Shown: positions 1 to 9,047, counted from the stretch's first letter. The stretch: 64,000 nt of DNA from DATBGO01 sp963840095 (GCA_963840095.1 CAWIXN010000013.1:558001-622000); one strand, 5' to 3'. A program made the numbers and translations. Notes: generated by a model not told the origin, from the letters alone.

Positions 1-1108
1 CGATGATGCGCGCGAACTCGGGGATCTCGTCACCGGCGAAACCCATCGGGTAGCCGCGGCCGTCGATCCGCTCGTGGTGATGCATGATGCCGGTGAGCGC
101 CTCGTTCAGGAAGCCGATCTCTCTGACGATCTCCAGGCCGCGCATCGGGTGCAGCTGGATCGCCGCGTACTCCTCCTCGGTCAGCACGCCGGTCTTCTGC
201 AGCACCTTGGTGGGCACTCCCAGCTTGCCCACGTCGTGCAGCATGCCGGCGAACCTGATGGCCTCCGCCCGGTCGGCCCGCATGCCGATCTGGCGGGCGA
301 TCATCGACGACCCCCGTGATACCCGGTCGCTGTGGCCGCGCGTGTAGAAGTCCTTGGTCTCGACCGCCTGGCAGAGGGCCGCCATGGTGGCCGCGTAGGC
401 GCGCTGCTGCTCGGCGAACTGCCCCATCGCCCAGCGCGCCACGAACAGCGGCACCAGCACTAAAGGCGCGGCGAACGGGCCCATGACCGACCACAGGGCC
501 GCGATGACCAGGCCGAGTGCCGCGTAGCCCAGATCGGACACCAGCAGGAGCGGCAGGCTGGATTCGAGCCGGATCCGGCGCCGGGGCCGGGCCTCGCCGC
601 CGATCAGCTCCAGCATTCCCCACAGCAGCCCCTGATTGGCCAGCACGTGCACCACCGCGGCGACCGCGAACGGCCAGATGATGGCCGGGAAGTAAGCGGG
701 CCTCGGCAGCCCCACGTTGCCGTGCAGCGCCACGAACGCCCAGCCGGCCAGGTAGCCCGATAGCGCGTACATCGCGCCGTTGAAGACCCGTTCGGCCAGC
801 AGCGGACTGCGCCGCGGGCTCAGCGCCGAAACCGCGCCCACCAGCGCCGCGCCGACCGGGCCGAGCAGCACGGCGGCGGCCAGGGTGGCAGACGAGCTCG
901 GCGACCAGGCCGACTGCCGCGCCGCGAGCTGCGTCGGCGTCGAGTCGCAGATCAGGAAGAGGGCCACGAGCACGATCAGCGTCACCCACCACCACCTGGT
1001 GGTCATCGCGCCGGGGAGCCGGGGGGCAACGAGCACCGCGACCGCTACGGCCACGGCCGCTATGTACAGCCATGCCGCCCGGGAGACCCTGCTCATGACC
1101 CCTCGCAT
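1..1108 (-). CDS. Membrane HD-GYP domain protein, probable cyclic-di-GMP phosphodiesterase (3' end outside window)
   Basis: The minus-strand frame stays open to the left edge, so the C-terminus is missing. About 250 N-terminal residues are hydrophobic with several membrane segments. They are followed by an HD-GYP domain with the metal-binding HD pair at about residues 291-292 (HDVGKL) and the family signature HHERIDGRGYP at about 344-354. HD-GYP enzymes hydrolyse cyclic di-GMP; here the domain would face the cytoplasm behind a membrane sensor region. The start is ATG at 1108, or in frame at 1096. The gene lies downstream of rsrA on the same strand with a 172-base gap. Family assignment is firm, but the signal sensed by the membrane part is unknown. 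Confidence 0.85.
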   Translation of the reverse strand, partial: MRGVMSRVSRAAWLYIAAVAVAVAVLVAPRLPGAMTTRWWWVTLIVLVALFLICDSTPTQLAARQSAWSPSSSATLAAAVLLGPVGAALVGAVSALSPRRSPLLAERVFNGAMYALSGYLAGWAFVALHGNVGLPRPAYFPAIIWPFAVAAVVHVLANQGLLWGMLELIGGEARPRRRIRLESSLPLLLVSDLGYAALGLVIAALWSVMGPFAAPLVLVPLFVARWAMGQFAEQQRAYAATMAALCQAVETKDFYTRGHSDRVSRGSSMIARQIGMRADRAEAIRFAGMLHDVGKLGVPTKVLQKTGVLTEEEYAAIQLHPMRGLEIVREIGFLNEALTGIMHHHERIDGRGYPMGFAGDEIPEFARII

Positions 1109-1280
1109 GTCGGCTTGGTGCGAATGGAGTGCGCCGGGAGGAAGGCCATGCGCCCGCTCCGTTGCGCGACTTAGAGTAACGCGGCGCAGCGGGCTCGCGT
1201 CGGCGTCCGCAGTATCGCCCGGGGCCTGGCCGGGCTGCGGATACGACATTTAGTGAAACGGGAATCGCGAGCCAGTCTGG

Positions 1281-1558
1281 CTACTCGACGCGCAGCTCGA
1301 CCTCAAGCTCAGCACGGACCATCTGGATCCGGGTCAGCACCTTGGCCCGCAGCTCACTCGGCACGTCCTCATAGCCGCAGTGCTTGTGTACGAGCCGCTT
1401 CACAGCCTCTTCGAGGCCGTACTCCCGCAGGCACGGGCCGCACTCGTCGAGGTGCTGGCGGATCTGAGCGCAGCCGGCGTCCTCGATCTCGCCGTCCAGA
1501 TAGGAGTACACGCGCGCGAGCACCTCGCTACAGGGCACGTCGTGCGGTTTACCGCAGC

Positions 1559-1562
<4 letters not shown>
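1281..1562 (-). CDS. rsrA: Zinc-binding anti-sigma factor RsrA
   Basis: This 93-residue protein has the redox zinc-anti-sigma signature HxxxCxxC (H37, C41, C44) plus C11, the same four positions as in Streptomyces RsrA. In that family, thiol oxidation forms a disulfide, releases zinc and frees SigR. The ATG start overlaps the sigR stop codon as ATGA, which implies coupled translation and near-stoichiometric production with its sigma partner. Cys3 and Cys31 are extra cysteines whose role cannot be judged. The identification rests on motif spacing and gene order and is strong. Confidence 0.95.
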
Positions 1563-2200
<638 letters not shown>

Positions 2201-2365
2201 CCCCTCCGCGAACGCCCGCTGCGGCTGGCCAAAATGCCAACCGCCTCGGCCGGAGGATACAACGCCGGAGGCAGCCTTCTCTCGCGTCATGACCGCGGGG
2301 ACGTCATCCGTCTCTCGGGTCATGACCGCTAGGACATCATCAACCTGGCAGCTGGCTAGGGACAC
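2201..2365 (-). other. In-frame 55-codon extension of sigR (possible long isoform)
   Basis: The sigR frame is open from a GTG at 2365 to the canonical start, exactly 55 codons. The GTG lies about 10 bases past the -10 element of a SigR-type promoter, so this transcript would be nearly leaderless. In Streptomyces coelicolor an unstable SigR isoform with a 55-residue N-terminal extension is made from the autoregulated promoter. The arrangement here matches, but expression is inferred. Confidence 0.6.
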
Positions 2366-2374
2366 GGCTGCTTT

Positions 2375-2400
2375 AACACCCGCCCGGATGCCTTCATTCC
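2375..2400 (-). promoter_or_regulatory. SigR-dependent autoregulatory promoter of sigR
   Basis: Read on the minus strand, GGAAT (2400-2396) is followed after exactly 18 bases by GTT (2377-2375). This equals the published SigR consensus GGAAT-N18/19-GTT. It lies between the TraR/DksA stop codon and the sigR start, where an autoregulatory promoter is expected. Confidence 0.8.
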
Positions 2401-2411
2401 TTGATCGGCGC

Positions 2412-2759
2412 CTAGCGGCGGAGCCGGTCACGCTTGGCCTGGCAGGCCACGCAGCGGGACGCCTCGGGCCTGGCCTCCAGCCTGCCCTCCGGGACAGCTG
2501 AGCCACAGTCCGTACACGTGCCGTAGGTTCCCTTGTCGAGCCGGAGCAGCGCGTCAGTCACCTCGGAAAGCTGTTGCCTGGCGAGGGCCAGGACCGCCTC
2601 GGTCCGTTCCGTCTCAGCCAGATTGGCCCCGGCGTCGGCCGGGTCCTGCGGGTACTCGGGTACCCATTCGTCCTGATGCTCGCCGGTCAGTACCAGAATC
2701 GACCTATCGAGCCCGTCCCGGATCTCCTCAAGGCGCTCGCGAGCCGTGGCAGCGTTCAT
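2412..2759 (-). CDS. TraR/DksA-type zinc finger protein
   Basis: This 115-residue protein has an acidic helical N-terminal part and a C-terminal four-cysteine zinc finger (GTCTDCGSAVPEGRL ... CVACQ). It matches the TraR/DksA/RbpA-neighbour family of small proteins that bind RNA polymerase through its secondary channel. The helical hairpin tip residues cannot be assigned with certainty. It starts 7 bases after the SRAP gene stop and ends just upstream of the sigR promoter, so it is probably cotranscribed with the SRAP gene and may read through into sigR-rsrA. Confidence 0.85.
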   Translation of the reverse strand: MNAATARERLEEIRDGLDRSILVLTGEHQDEWVPEYPQDPADAGANLAETERTEAVLALARQQLSEVTDALLRLDKGTYGTCTDCGSAVPEGRLEARPEASRCVACQAKRDRLRR

Positions 2760-2766
2760 CGGGTCC

Positions 2767-3639
2767 CTACCTCTCCGCGGGCTCGATCGACTCGATCGGC
2801 TCGATCAGCCCAGGCCCGTTGTGCCGTACCGAGTTGACCTCGGTCGAGACCGGATGCCAGTCGAGACCGCCGGCCGCCGCAGGCACCAGCAGCGCACGCA
2901 GGTCGGCTGGATCGTCACTGGCCGGATCGAGCCAGTCCGCCCAGCTTTTCTCGTCGATGATCATCGGCATCCGGTCATGGATCCGGCCGAGTTCGTCAGG
3001 TGCGCTAGTCGTGATGATCGCGGCGGTCCAGAGCCACGCCCGCTCATGATCATCGGGGCGGGACCGGTCCCGCCAGAACTCATAGATCCCGGCCATGGCC
3101 AGCGGGCCGCCATCCCGGCGGCTGATGAAGTACGGCTGCTTTACGGTGCGCCCGCCGACCTCGACCGGCTGCCACTCGTAGTAGCCGTCAGCGGGAAGCA
3201 GGCACCGGCGCCTGGCGAACGCCTTGCGGAAGGCCGGCTTGGAATCCACGGTCTCGGCCCGCGCGTTTATCAGGCGACCGCCGATCGAAGGATCCTTGGC
3301 CCACGATGGCACCAGGCCCCAGCGGACAACGCGCAGCTCTCGTGCCACGCCCTCGGCCGCGGCCCCGTTCCCGTTCGCCTCATCCCCCGCGCCCCGCTCC
3401 GCCGCCGCGCCGTCCCTGCTGGTTTCTTCCTGCCCCGCTCCGCCCCGCTTCGCGGCCGCGCCGCCGCCCTTCCCCTCTTCCGCCGCAGCCCTAGGCCCGC
3501 GCGTGAGAACGGCGTACACCGGCTTGGTCGGCGCCACGTTGTAGTCGGGATCGAGCGGCTCGGTGACACGGTCACGCTCGACGCGGAACTCCTCCAGGAG
3601 CTCTATGCGCTTACGCGCGGAGGCATACCGGCCACACAT
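2767..3639 (-). CDS. SOS response-associated peptidase (SRAP, YedK/HMCES family)
   Basis: The protein starts Met-Cys-Gly-Arg-Tyr; SRAP proteins need Cys2 after Met removal to crosslink abasic sites in single-stranded DNA. Other family residues are present: NVAPT near residue 35, INARAET, YYEW, and the His of IHDRMPMI. A low-complexity Gly/Ala/Glu-rich insertion of about 45 residues (about 50-100) separates the first strands from the core and is not part of the usual domain. The start has a GGTGAGG ribosome site. A role in shielding abasic DNA sites follows from the family. Confidence 0.93.
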   Translation of the reverse strand: MCGRYASARKRIELLEEFRVERDRVTEPLDPDYNVAPTKPVYAVLTRGPRAAAEEGKGGGAAAKRGGAGQEETSRDGAAAERGAGDEANGNGAAAEGVARELRVVRWGLVPSWAKDPSIGGRLINARAETVDSKPAFRKAFARRRCLLPADGYYEWQPVEVGGRTVKQPYFISRRDGGPLAMAGIYEFWRDRSRPDDHERAWLWTAAIITTSAPDELGRIHDRMPMIIDEKSWADWLDPASDDPADLRALLVPAAAGGLDWHPVSTEVNSVRHNGPGLIEPIESIEPAER

Positions 3640-3838
3640 GTCCTCACCTTGAACCTTGATAAGAGCGCATCACAGGGCTGGGGGAAGCACAGATTGTGCG
3701 AGTTCATAGCCAACTTCCGGGATTGCCAAACCTCGGCGGCGCGCGCTTTGCCTAACCGGGCCGTGACCGGCTGGGCAAAGCGCAGGCAACGATAGCCTCG
3801 AAGTGGCAGCCAGCTAGAGTGGCCAGCCAAAACTGCTA

Positions 3839-3892
3839 GGCAAACAGGGCAACGCAACCAAGTCAGGCAAACAGGTCAACAAGGCAAACAGG
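3839..3892. repeat. Three direct repeats GGCAAACAGG upstream of aroA
   Basis: The decamer GGCAAACAGG occurs at 3839-3848, 3866-3875 and 3883-3892, spaced 27 and 17 bases apart. They sit in the 267-base divergent region between the SRAP gene and aroA, ending 14 bases before the aroA start. They could be a binding array or a replication-slippage product; nothing in the sequence decides. Confidence 0.6.
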
Positions 3893-3906
3893 CAAGGGAG
3901 CGGCGC

Positions 3907-5500
3907 ATGGACCGGCCGACGGAGCCGGGCACCGGGTCACCCACCGACCCAGGCACCGGACCGGCCACCAGCCCAAGCAGCGGGCCGGGCGGCAGCGGGT
4001 CGGGCCGCGACTGGCCGGGCGGCAGCGGGTCGGGCCGCGACTGGCCGGGCGGCAGCGGGTCGGGCCGCGACTGGCCGGGCGGCAGCGGGTCGGGCCGCGA
4101 CTGGCCGGGCGGCAGCGGGTCGGGCCGCGACTGGCCGGGCGGCAGCGGGTCGGGCCGCGACTGGCCTGCGCCGGCCGCGACGCGGCCGGTGCAGGCGCTG
4201 GTCTCGGTACCGGGATCCAAGTCGATGACCAACCGAGCGCTGGTCCTGGCCGCGCTCGCCGACAGCCCCACGCTGATCACCGGGCCGCTGATCGCGCGGG
4301 ACACCCAGCTGATGGCGGCCGGGCTGCGGGTGCTCGGCGGTCTGATCGAGGAGGCGGCCGGGCCCCCCGGTCAGCTGGCGGGTAACGCCAGCCCAGAGCG
4401 GGCGGGTGACACCGGGCCAGGGCACCGGCAGCGTAACCATCGACGTGGGCAACGCCGGTACCGTACTGCGCTTCATGCCCCCGGTAGCCGCACTGACCAG
4501 CGCGGCCGTCGAGTTCACCGGGGATAGCCGGGTGGCGCAGCGGCCGGTCGGCGAGCTGCTGACCGCGCTGCGCGAACTCGGCGCGCTGATCAGCGACGGC
4601 GGCCGCGGCGCGATCCCGTTTACGGTCCGCGGCCAGGGCCGCATTACGGGTGGTACCGTCACCCTGGACGCCTCAGGATCGTCGCAGCTGGTCTCCGGCC
4701 TGCTGCTGGCCGCACCCCGGTACGACAAGGGGGCGGAGATCAGGCACGAGGGCCCCAGGATCCCTTCGGCGCCGCACATCGCGATGACCGTTCAGATGCT
4801 GCGCGACGCCGGCGCTGAGGTGGAAACCTGGAGCCGGGGCAGCGACGACAGCCAGCCCGGGTCATCCGTTTCCCATATTTGGCGAGTAAACCCCGGTCCG
4901 CTTCGGCCCTCCGGAATAGCGGTAGAGCCCGATTTGTCCAACGCGGTGCCGTTCCTCGCCGCCGCTGTGGTGACCGGCGGGTCGGTGACCGTGCGCGACT
5001 GGCCGGAGCAGACCAGCCAGCCTGCCCGGCAGATTCTCGAAGTGCTGGAAGCCCTGGGCGCGACGGGCTCCCGGACCCGCGAGGGGATGCGGCTCACGGG
5101 CACCGGCAGGATCGGCGGCATCACCGCGGACCTCCGCGACGTGTCCGAGGCGGTGCCGGTGCTCGCCGCGCTCGCCGCGCTGGCCGACTCGCCATCGGTG
5201 CTCACCGGCATCGGTCACATGCGCAGGCATGAGAGCGACCGGCTCGCGGCGCTGGCAGCGGAAATCGGCGCGCTCGGCGGCGACGTCAGCGAGCGCGCCG
5301 ATGGCCTGGAGATCCGGCCCCGGCCGCTGCGCGCGACGGGCGTCCCCTTCGACAGCCACGACGATCACCGGCTGGTCATGGCCGCGGCGGTGCTCGGCCT
5401 CGCCGTGCCCGGGCTGACCGTTCGTAACGCGGCTACTGTCGGCAAGACCTTCCCCGCCTTCACCGCGGCCTGGTCGGCGATGCTGGGGCAGTCCCCCTAG
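3907..5500 (+). CDS. aroA: EPSP synthase AroA, reading frame interrupted by a +1 frameshift and preceded by a repeat tail
   Basis: AroA joins phosphoenolpyruvate to shikimate-3-phosphate in the shikimate pathway. Motifs are PGSKSMTNRALVLAALA, GNAGTVLRF, DASGSSQ, RRHESDRLAAL and DDHRLVMAAA. The first part reads in frame 1 to about 4365 and the rest in frame 2 to 5500. The switch falls at the six-C run 4363-4368: dropping one C joins EEAAGPP to VSWRVTP, the expected continuation. Either the sequence carries an extra C, the gene is broken, or ribosomes shift at CCC-C. The ATG at 3907 has a GGGAGCGG ribosome site and places six 10-residue repeats in front of the normal N-terminus (WPAP). No second aroA is visible in the window. 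Confidence 0.85.
3991..4170 (+). repeat. Six tandem copies of a 30-bp repeat inside the aroA 5' end
   Basis: The 30-base unit starting ggcagcgggtcgggccgcga is repeated six times head to tail, with the last copy diverging only at its final bases. It is a multiple of three and encodes GSGSGRDWPG each time. The last copy runs into the native AroA N-terminus, so the array looks like an expansion of the gene's own first codons. Near-perfect identity suggests recent or ongoing slippage. Confidence 0.95.
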
Positions 5501-5537
5501 CCGGCCGACCCGCGGCCGCGAGCTGGACGAGGATGAC

Positions 5538-6647
5538 GTGCGGGTCCGGCCGGGGCGGGGGTCCCGCCCCCGCACCAGGCGCAGGCCAGCTCACTCCGGC
5601 GCCGCCGACGCCTTCGTGGCGGCCGTCGACCGCGGCCGCTATCACTGCGTGATCGGCGAGCGCGACGTCACGGCCATGACGGCGCGCGAGCTCGGGCACC
5701 GGCGGGTGGTGGTCGGGGACACCGTCAGCCTGGCCGGCGACACCTCGGGCGCGCCGGGCACGCTGGCCCGGATCGTCAGGGTCGAGCCGCGCACCTCGGT
5801 ACTGCGCCGCTCGGCCGACGACTCAGACCCGGTGGAGCGGGTGATCGTCGCCAACGCCGACCAGCTGGTGATCGTCTCCGCGCTCGCCGACCCGCCGCCA
5901 CGGCCCCGGCTGATCGACCGCTTCCTGGTCGCGGCCTACGACGCCGGTATCGACCCGCTGCTCTGCCTGACCAAGGCCGACCTGGGCGCGCCCGACGACC
6001 TCCTGGCCCTGTACGCGCCGCTTGGCACCGATCATGTCGTTATCGGGCGGCCGCTGACTGAGGCGATGCTGGAGGAGTTGCGAAGAAAGCTGGCCGACCG
6101 GCTGAGCGTACTCGTCGGGCATTCAGGAGTGGGCAAGTCCACGCTGGTCAACGCGCTCATCCCGGATGCGGGCCGGGCTGTCGGGATGGTCAGCGCGGTC
6201 ACCGGCCGGGGTCGGCACACCTCGTCATCGGCGGTGGCGCTGCGGCTGCCAGGGGGCGGCTGGCTGATCGACACCCCGGGTCTGCGCAGCTTCGGCCTCG
6301 GCCATATCGCGCCGGACCGGGTGGTGGGAGCGTTTGGCGACCTCGCCGACGGAGTTGCCGGGTGCCCGCCTGGCTGCACGCACCTGGAGCCCGACTGCGC
6401 GCTCGACGCCTGGGTGGCCGCCCACGGCGGCGGGCCGCTCGCAGCCAGGCTGGACTCACTGCGCCGCCTGCTGCGCAGCCTGGAGGGCCTGGACGCTAGT
6501 GGCAGCCGCTCCGGCCGCGACGACGCCGACCCAGACGCCAATGACACCGACGCCGATGCCGCCGCCGACCCCGACGCCGCCGACCTCGACGATGACTCCG
6601 ACGAATCCGACGACTCCGACTCCGAACGCGACGGCCGCCGACGATGA
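5538..6647 (+). CDS. rsgA: Ribosome small-subunit-dependent GTPase RsgA
   Basis: RsgA is a circularly permuted GTPase that checks 30S subunit maturation. An OB-fold part (about residues 25-95) precedes G4 (TKAD), then the P-loop GHSGVGKST (about 194-202) and G3 (DTPG). A C-terminal zinc motif CPPGCTHLEPDC follows at about 276. The GTG start has a GAGGA ribosome site five bases upstream. The last 55 residues are an unusual Asp/Ser-rich tail. The tail's coding DNA is duplicated beyond the stop codon, and comparing the two copies shows one extra G in the first, which creates the present ending RDGRRR. It lies 37 bases after aroA. Confidence 0.92.
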   Translation: MRVRPGRGSRPRTRRRPAHSGAADAFVAAVDRGRYHCVIGERDVTAMTARELGHRRVVVGDTVSLAGDTSGAPGTLARIVRVEPRTSVLRRSADDSDPVERVIVANADQLVIVSALADPPPRPRLIDRFLVAAYDAGIDPLLCLTKADLGAPDDLLALYAPLGTDHVVIGRPLTEAMLEELRRKLADRLSVLVGHSGVGKSTLVNALIPDAGRAVGMVSAVTGRGRHTSSSAVALRLPGGGWLIDTPGLRSFGLGHIAPDRVVGAFGDLADGVAGCPPGCTHLEPDCALDAWVAAHGGGPLAARLDSLRRLLRSLEGLDASGSRSGRDDADPDANDTDADAAADPDAADLDDDSDESDDSDSERDGRRR

Positions 6648-6703
6648 CTCCGACGACTCCGACTCCGAACGCGACGCCGCCGACGCCCCGGGCCTGACCG
6701 GTC

Positions 6704-6763
6704 TTTCATGATCACGGTGCCTAGGGGGTGCTGGGGCACACCCAATCCACCGTGATCATGAAA
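6704..6763. promoter_or_regulatory. 16-bp perfect inverted repeat between rsgA and hisN
   Basis: TTTCATGATCACGGTG (6704-6719) is mirrored by CACCGTGATCATGAAA (6748-6763) across a 28-base loop that can itself pair (GGGTG/CACCC). There is no T-run, so a simple Rho-independent terminator is not certain. An operator or a mobile-repeat footprint is also possible. Confidence 0.6.
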
Positions 6764-6887
6764 TGCCATACTGATTCACGCCGGGCGAGGACTTGCTGGG
6801 GCGGGACGCTGGCTGGCGAGGCCCGTCACGGACGGCTGACGGCCCGGCGATGGCCTGGTGAGCCAGTTAGCGGTACCGTTGCGCGCC

Positions 6888-7673
6888 ATGGCGGGCTTTG
6901 ATGACGACCTGCGTTTCGCCCACGTTCTCGCCGACGCGGCGGACGACATCACCATGCGCCGGTTTCGTGCCCTTGACCTGCGCGTGGAGTCGAAACCCGA
7001 CCTCACGCCGGTCACCGACGCCGACCTGGCCACGGAGGAATCGCTGGCCAATGTGCTGAGCCGGGCCAGGCCGCGGGATGCGATCCTCGGCGAGGAACAC
7101 GGGAGGTCCGGCGTTGGCCACCGCTGCTGGGTGATCGACCCGATCGACGGCACCCAGAACTACATTCGCGGCGTCCCGGTCTGGGCCACCCTGATCGGAC
7201 TGATGGCCGGGGGGGAAGTCGTGGTCGGGGTCGTCTCGGCACCCGCACTCGGCCGCAGGTGGTGGGCGGGCCAGAATGGTGGTGCGTGGACCGGGCGCAG
7301 CCTCACGAAGGCGTCGCCCTGCCGGGTCTCTGCGGTTAGCAGCCTGCGGGACGCCTCGTTCTCCTACTCCGACCTGCCCGGCTGGGAGCGGCAGGGCCGG
7401 ATGGCCGGATTCCTCAGCCTGGCCGGGTCGGTCTGGCGGACCCGCGCCTACGGCGATTTCTGGTCGCATGTCCTGGTCGCGGAGGGTGCGGTGGATGTCT
7501 CCGCCGAGCCCGAGGTGTCGCTGTGGGACCTGGCCGCGCTGCAGATCATCATCGAGGAGGCGGGCGGTATCTTCACCGATCTGTCGGGCAAGCCGACCCC
7601 TGATGGCGGTAGCGCCGTGTGCACCAACGGGCACCTGCACAGCGAGGTGCTCAGCCGGCTGGCACCCGACTGA
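6888..7673 (+). CDS. hisN: Histidinol-phosphatase, inositol monophosphatase family
   Basis: This 261-residue protein has the metal-binding motifs of the inositol monophosphatase fold: GEEHG (about 68), DPIDGTQNY (about 84) and WDLAALQIIIEEAGG (about 213). In actinomycetes the version beginning FDDDLRFAHVLADAAD, placed after aroA and rsgA, acts as histidinol-phosphatase in histidine synthesis. I chose ATG 6888, which matches the family N-terminus; a GTG at 6858 is also in frame. Substrate is assigned from family resemblance and gene order, not from a unique residue. Confidence 0.88.
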   Translation: MAGFDDDLRFAHVLADAADDITMRRFRALDLRVESKPDLTPVTDADLATEESLANVLSRARPRDAILGEEHGRSGVGHRCWVIDPIDGTQNYIRGVPVWATLIGLMAGGEVVVGVVSAPALGRRWWAGQNGGAWTGRSLTKASPCRVSAVSSLRDASFSYSDLPGWERQGRMAGFLSLAGSVWRTRAYGDFWSHVLVAEGAVDVSAEPEVSLWDLAALQIIIEEAGGIFTDLSGKPTPDGGSAVCTNGHLHSEVLSRLAPD

Positions 7674-7680
7674 CGGTGCC

Positions 7681-7700
7681 GGGCGCGTCCTGGCGCGCCC
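7681..7700 (+). terminator. GC-rich hairpin after hisN
   Basis: GGGCGCG (7681-7687) pairs with CGCGCCC (7694-7700) around a six-base loop, seven bases after the hisN stop. There is no T-run, so it is a weak terminator candidate of the kind seen in high-GC genomes. Confidence 0.45.
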
Positions 7701-7769
7701 GCCCTAGTCCTGGACATGCGCGGTCGGCCGATTCTGCGCGGAGGTCTTGCTCTCGGCCGCGGGATCGCC

Positions 7770-7785
7770 GATGCTGTACAGCATC
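7770..7785. promoter_or_regulatory. 16-bp perfect palindrome upstream of a CBS protein gene
   Basis: GATGCTGTACAGCATC is self-complementary without a loop and lies 40 bases before the CBS gene start. The size and symmetry suit a dimeric regulator, but no regulator can be named. Confidence 0.45.
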
Positions 7786-7825
7786 TGGCATCACAAATTC
7801 ACAAGCGAAATCCGGGAGATCGATT

Positions 7826-8239
7826 ATGAAGGTTCGCGACGCGATGACCAGGGTGGTCCTGACCGTCGGCCCTGCGCACACCTTGCGCGAGGCATCCCGG
7901 CTGATGTCCGCGCACCGGGTCGGTGCCGCGGTAGTTACTGACCATGACCATTCAGGCATCGGCATCCTGACCGAGCGTGACATCCTCGACTCGGTAGGTG
8001 CTGGCCAGGACTCTGATATCGAACGTGTCGCGGATCACCGCACCGGCGACGTCGTCTTCGCCTCGCCCGACTGGACCCTGGAGCAGGCGGCCTCGGCCAT
8101 GGTGCGCGGCAATTTCAGGCACCTGATCGTCGTCGACGAGGGTGAGGTGATCGGCCTGCTCTCCATGCGCGACATCGTCCGTGGCTGGTCGACCTCCGCG
8201 GAGCACGCGGGCGTGGCCCGCGCGGCGGCCCGGGCCTGA
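7826..8239 (+). CDS. Two-CBS-domain protein
   Basis: This 137-residue protein consists of two CBS motifs. The first has VRDAMTRVVLTVGP ... GIGILTERDIL, the second GDVVFASPDWTLEQAAS ... VIGLLSMRDIV. Such stand-alone CBS pairs bind adenine nucleotides and usually regulate a partner, but none is encoded next to it. The ATG at 7826 has GGGAG eight bases upstream, and the preceding open frame lacks coding character. A second CBS protein of the same architecture lies at 56653. Confidence 0.88.
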   Translation: MKVRDAMTRVVLTVGPAHTLREASRLMSAHRVGAAVVTDHDHSGIGILTERDILDSVGAGQDSDIERVADHRTGDVVFASPDWTLEQAASAMVRGNFRHLIVVDEGEVIGLLSMRDIVRGWSTSAEHAGVARAAARA

Positions 8240-8890
8240 CGCGCCGCCCCGGAGGCGGGCTAAGCCCCGCGGGGCTGGGTCCCGCAGGCCCGGTCCGGCG
8301 GGTTGGGCTGAGTCCCACGGACCGGGCTCGGCGACTGGGTTCCCCGCGGGCCGGGTCCCACGGGCCGGGCTTGGCGACTGGGTTCCGCAGCGGGCCGGGG
8401 CTTCGCAGGCTCGGTGCCCGCAGGCTGAGTTCCGCAGGCTGAGTTCCGCAGACTGCGACTCAGCCGCTCGCAGGCGGTCACTGGCTGCCAGCCCTGGATT
8501 CATCAGGCTCAGACGCTGCAGCTACTGCTAATCCATCACATCCAGCACATCCAGCGCATAGATCACTGCCGTGGCTGCGCCCCCCGGAGGCCGGACAGCA
8601 TTTTTCCGCATGCCCCGCAATGGGCTGATTACGGTCAAGTCGGGTCTAACCCCTCCGTGTCTCTCAAATACCCCCAAAACATCACGTTAACTAACATCAA
8701 ACACGCTGCGGGGGGGCCGCTAATTTCGCAAAAGCCCCTAGAAACCGCGCTGGAGTGCGTCAACCAACCAACGTAGCCGCACGTCTACTTTCTGCATGCG
8801 TGAGTTAAGCCGTACTTGCGAGGAAGCGGCACAAGCGCGGCGAATGACTGATGCAGCACCCTTGGGGACCTGGGTAAAGGGGGAGTTAAC
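8240..8890. other. Non-coding region with degenerate GC-rich repeats
   Basis: No convincing gene is seen. The left part (8260-8460) is built from degenerate repeats: a block GGCGACTGGGTTCC with GCGGGCCGGG occurs twice, and GCAGGCTGAGTTCC occurs twice in tandem near 8418-8445. The right part (8590-8890) is much richer in A/T than its surroundings and probably holds the promoter of the sigma factor locus. I see no clear terminator. Confidence 0.5.
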
Positions 8891-9031
8891 GTGATTAGTC
8901 GGGCAGGTGTTGTCTGCTGCCCTGAAGGCGGACTTCGCGGGCGGTCGGCCGCCGGGCTACCGGCCGCCGGGCGGTTGACGGCCCGCGCTGGGGGCTGGCC
9001 GCGACGGGGGGCGGTGGCTGAGGTTGGCTAG
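8891..9031 (+). CDS. Possible 46-residue leader peptide upstream of the sigma factor
   Basis: A GTG at 8891 is preceded by an excellent ribosome site (GGGGGAG, six bases away) and opens a 46-codon frame ending at TAG 9031, 16 bases before the sigma factor ATG. It contains a Cys-Cys pair near its start and is rich in Arg, Gly and Ala. I do not recognise it. It may be a regulatory leader peptide or chance. Confidence 0.3.
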   Translation: MISRAGVVCCPEGGLRGRSAAGLPAAGRLTARAGGWPRRGAVAEVG

Positions 9032-9047
9032 CTGTGCCGTCGCGACG

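Noticed and set aside
3991..4170. Regular repeats that could suggest a CRISPR array
   Set aside because: Units are directly adjacent with no spacers and keep a coding frame.
6334..6711. Separate gene in the rsgA tail
   Set aside because: It is another frame of the repetitive tail; only its last codons matter, as the original ending of RsgA.
7952..8503. 183-codon minus-strand frame over the CBS gene and the repeat region
   Set aside because: No motif, overlaps a clear gene, and half of it is repeat DNA.
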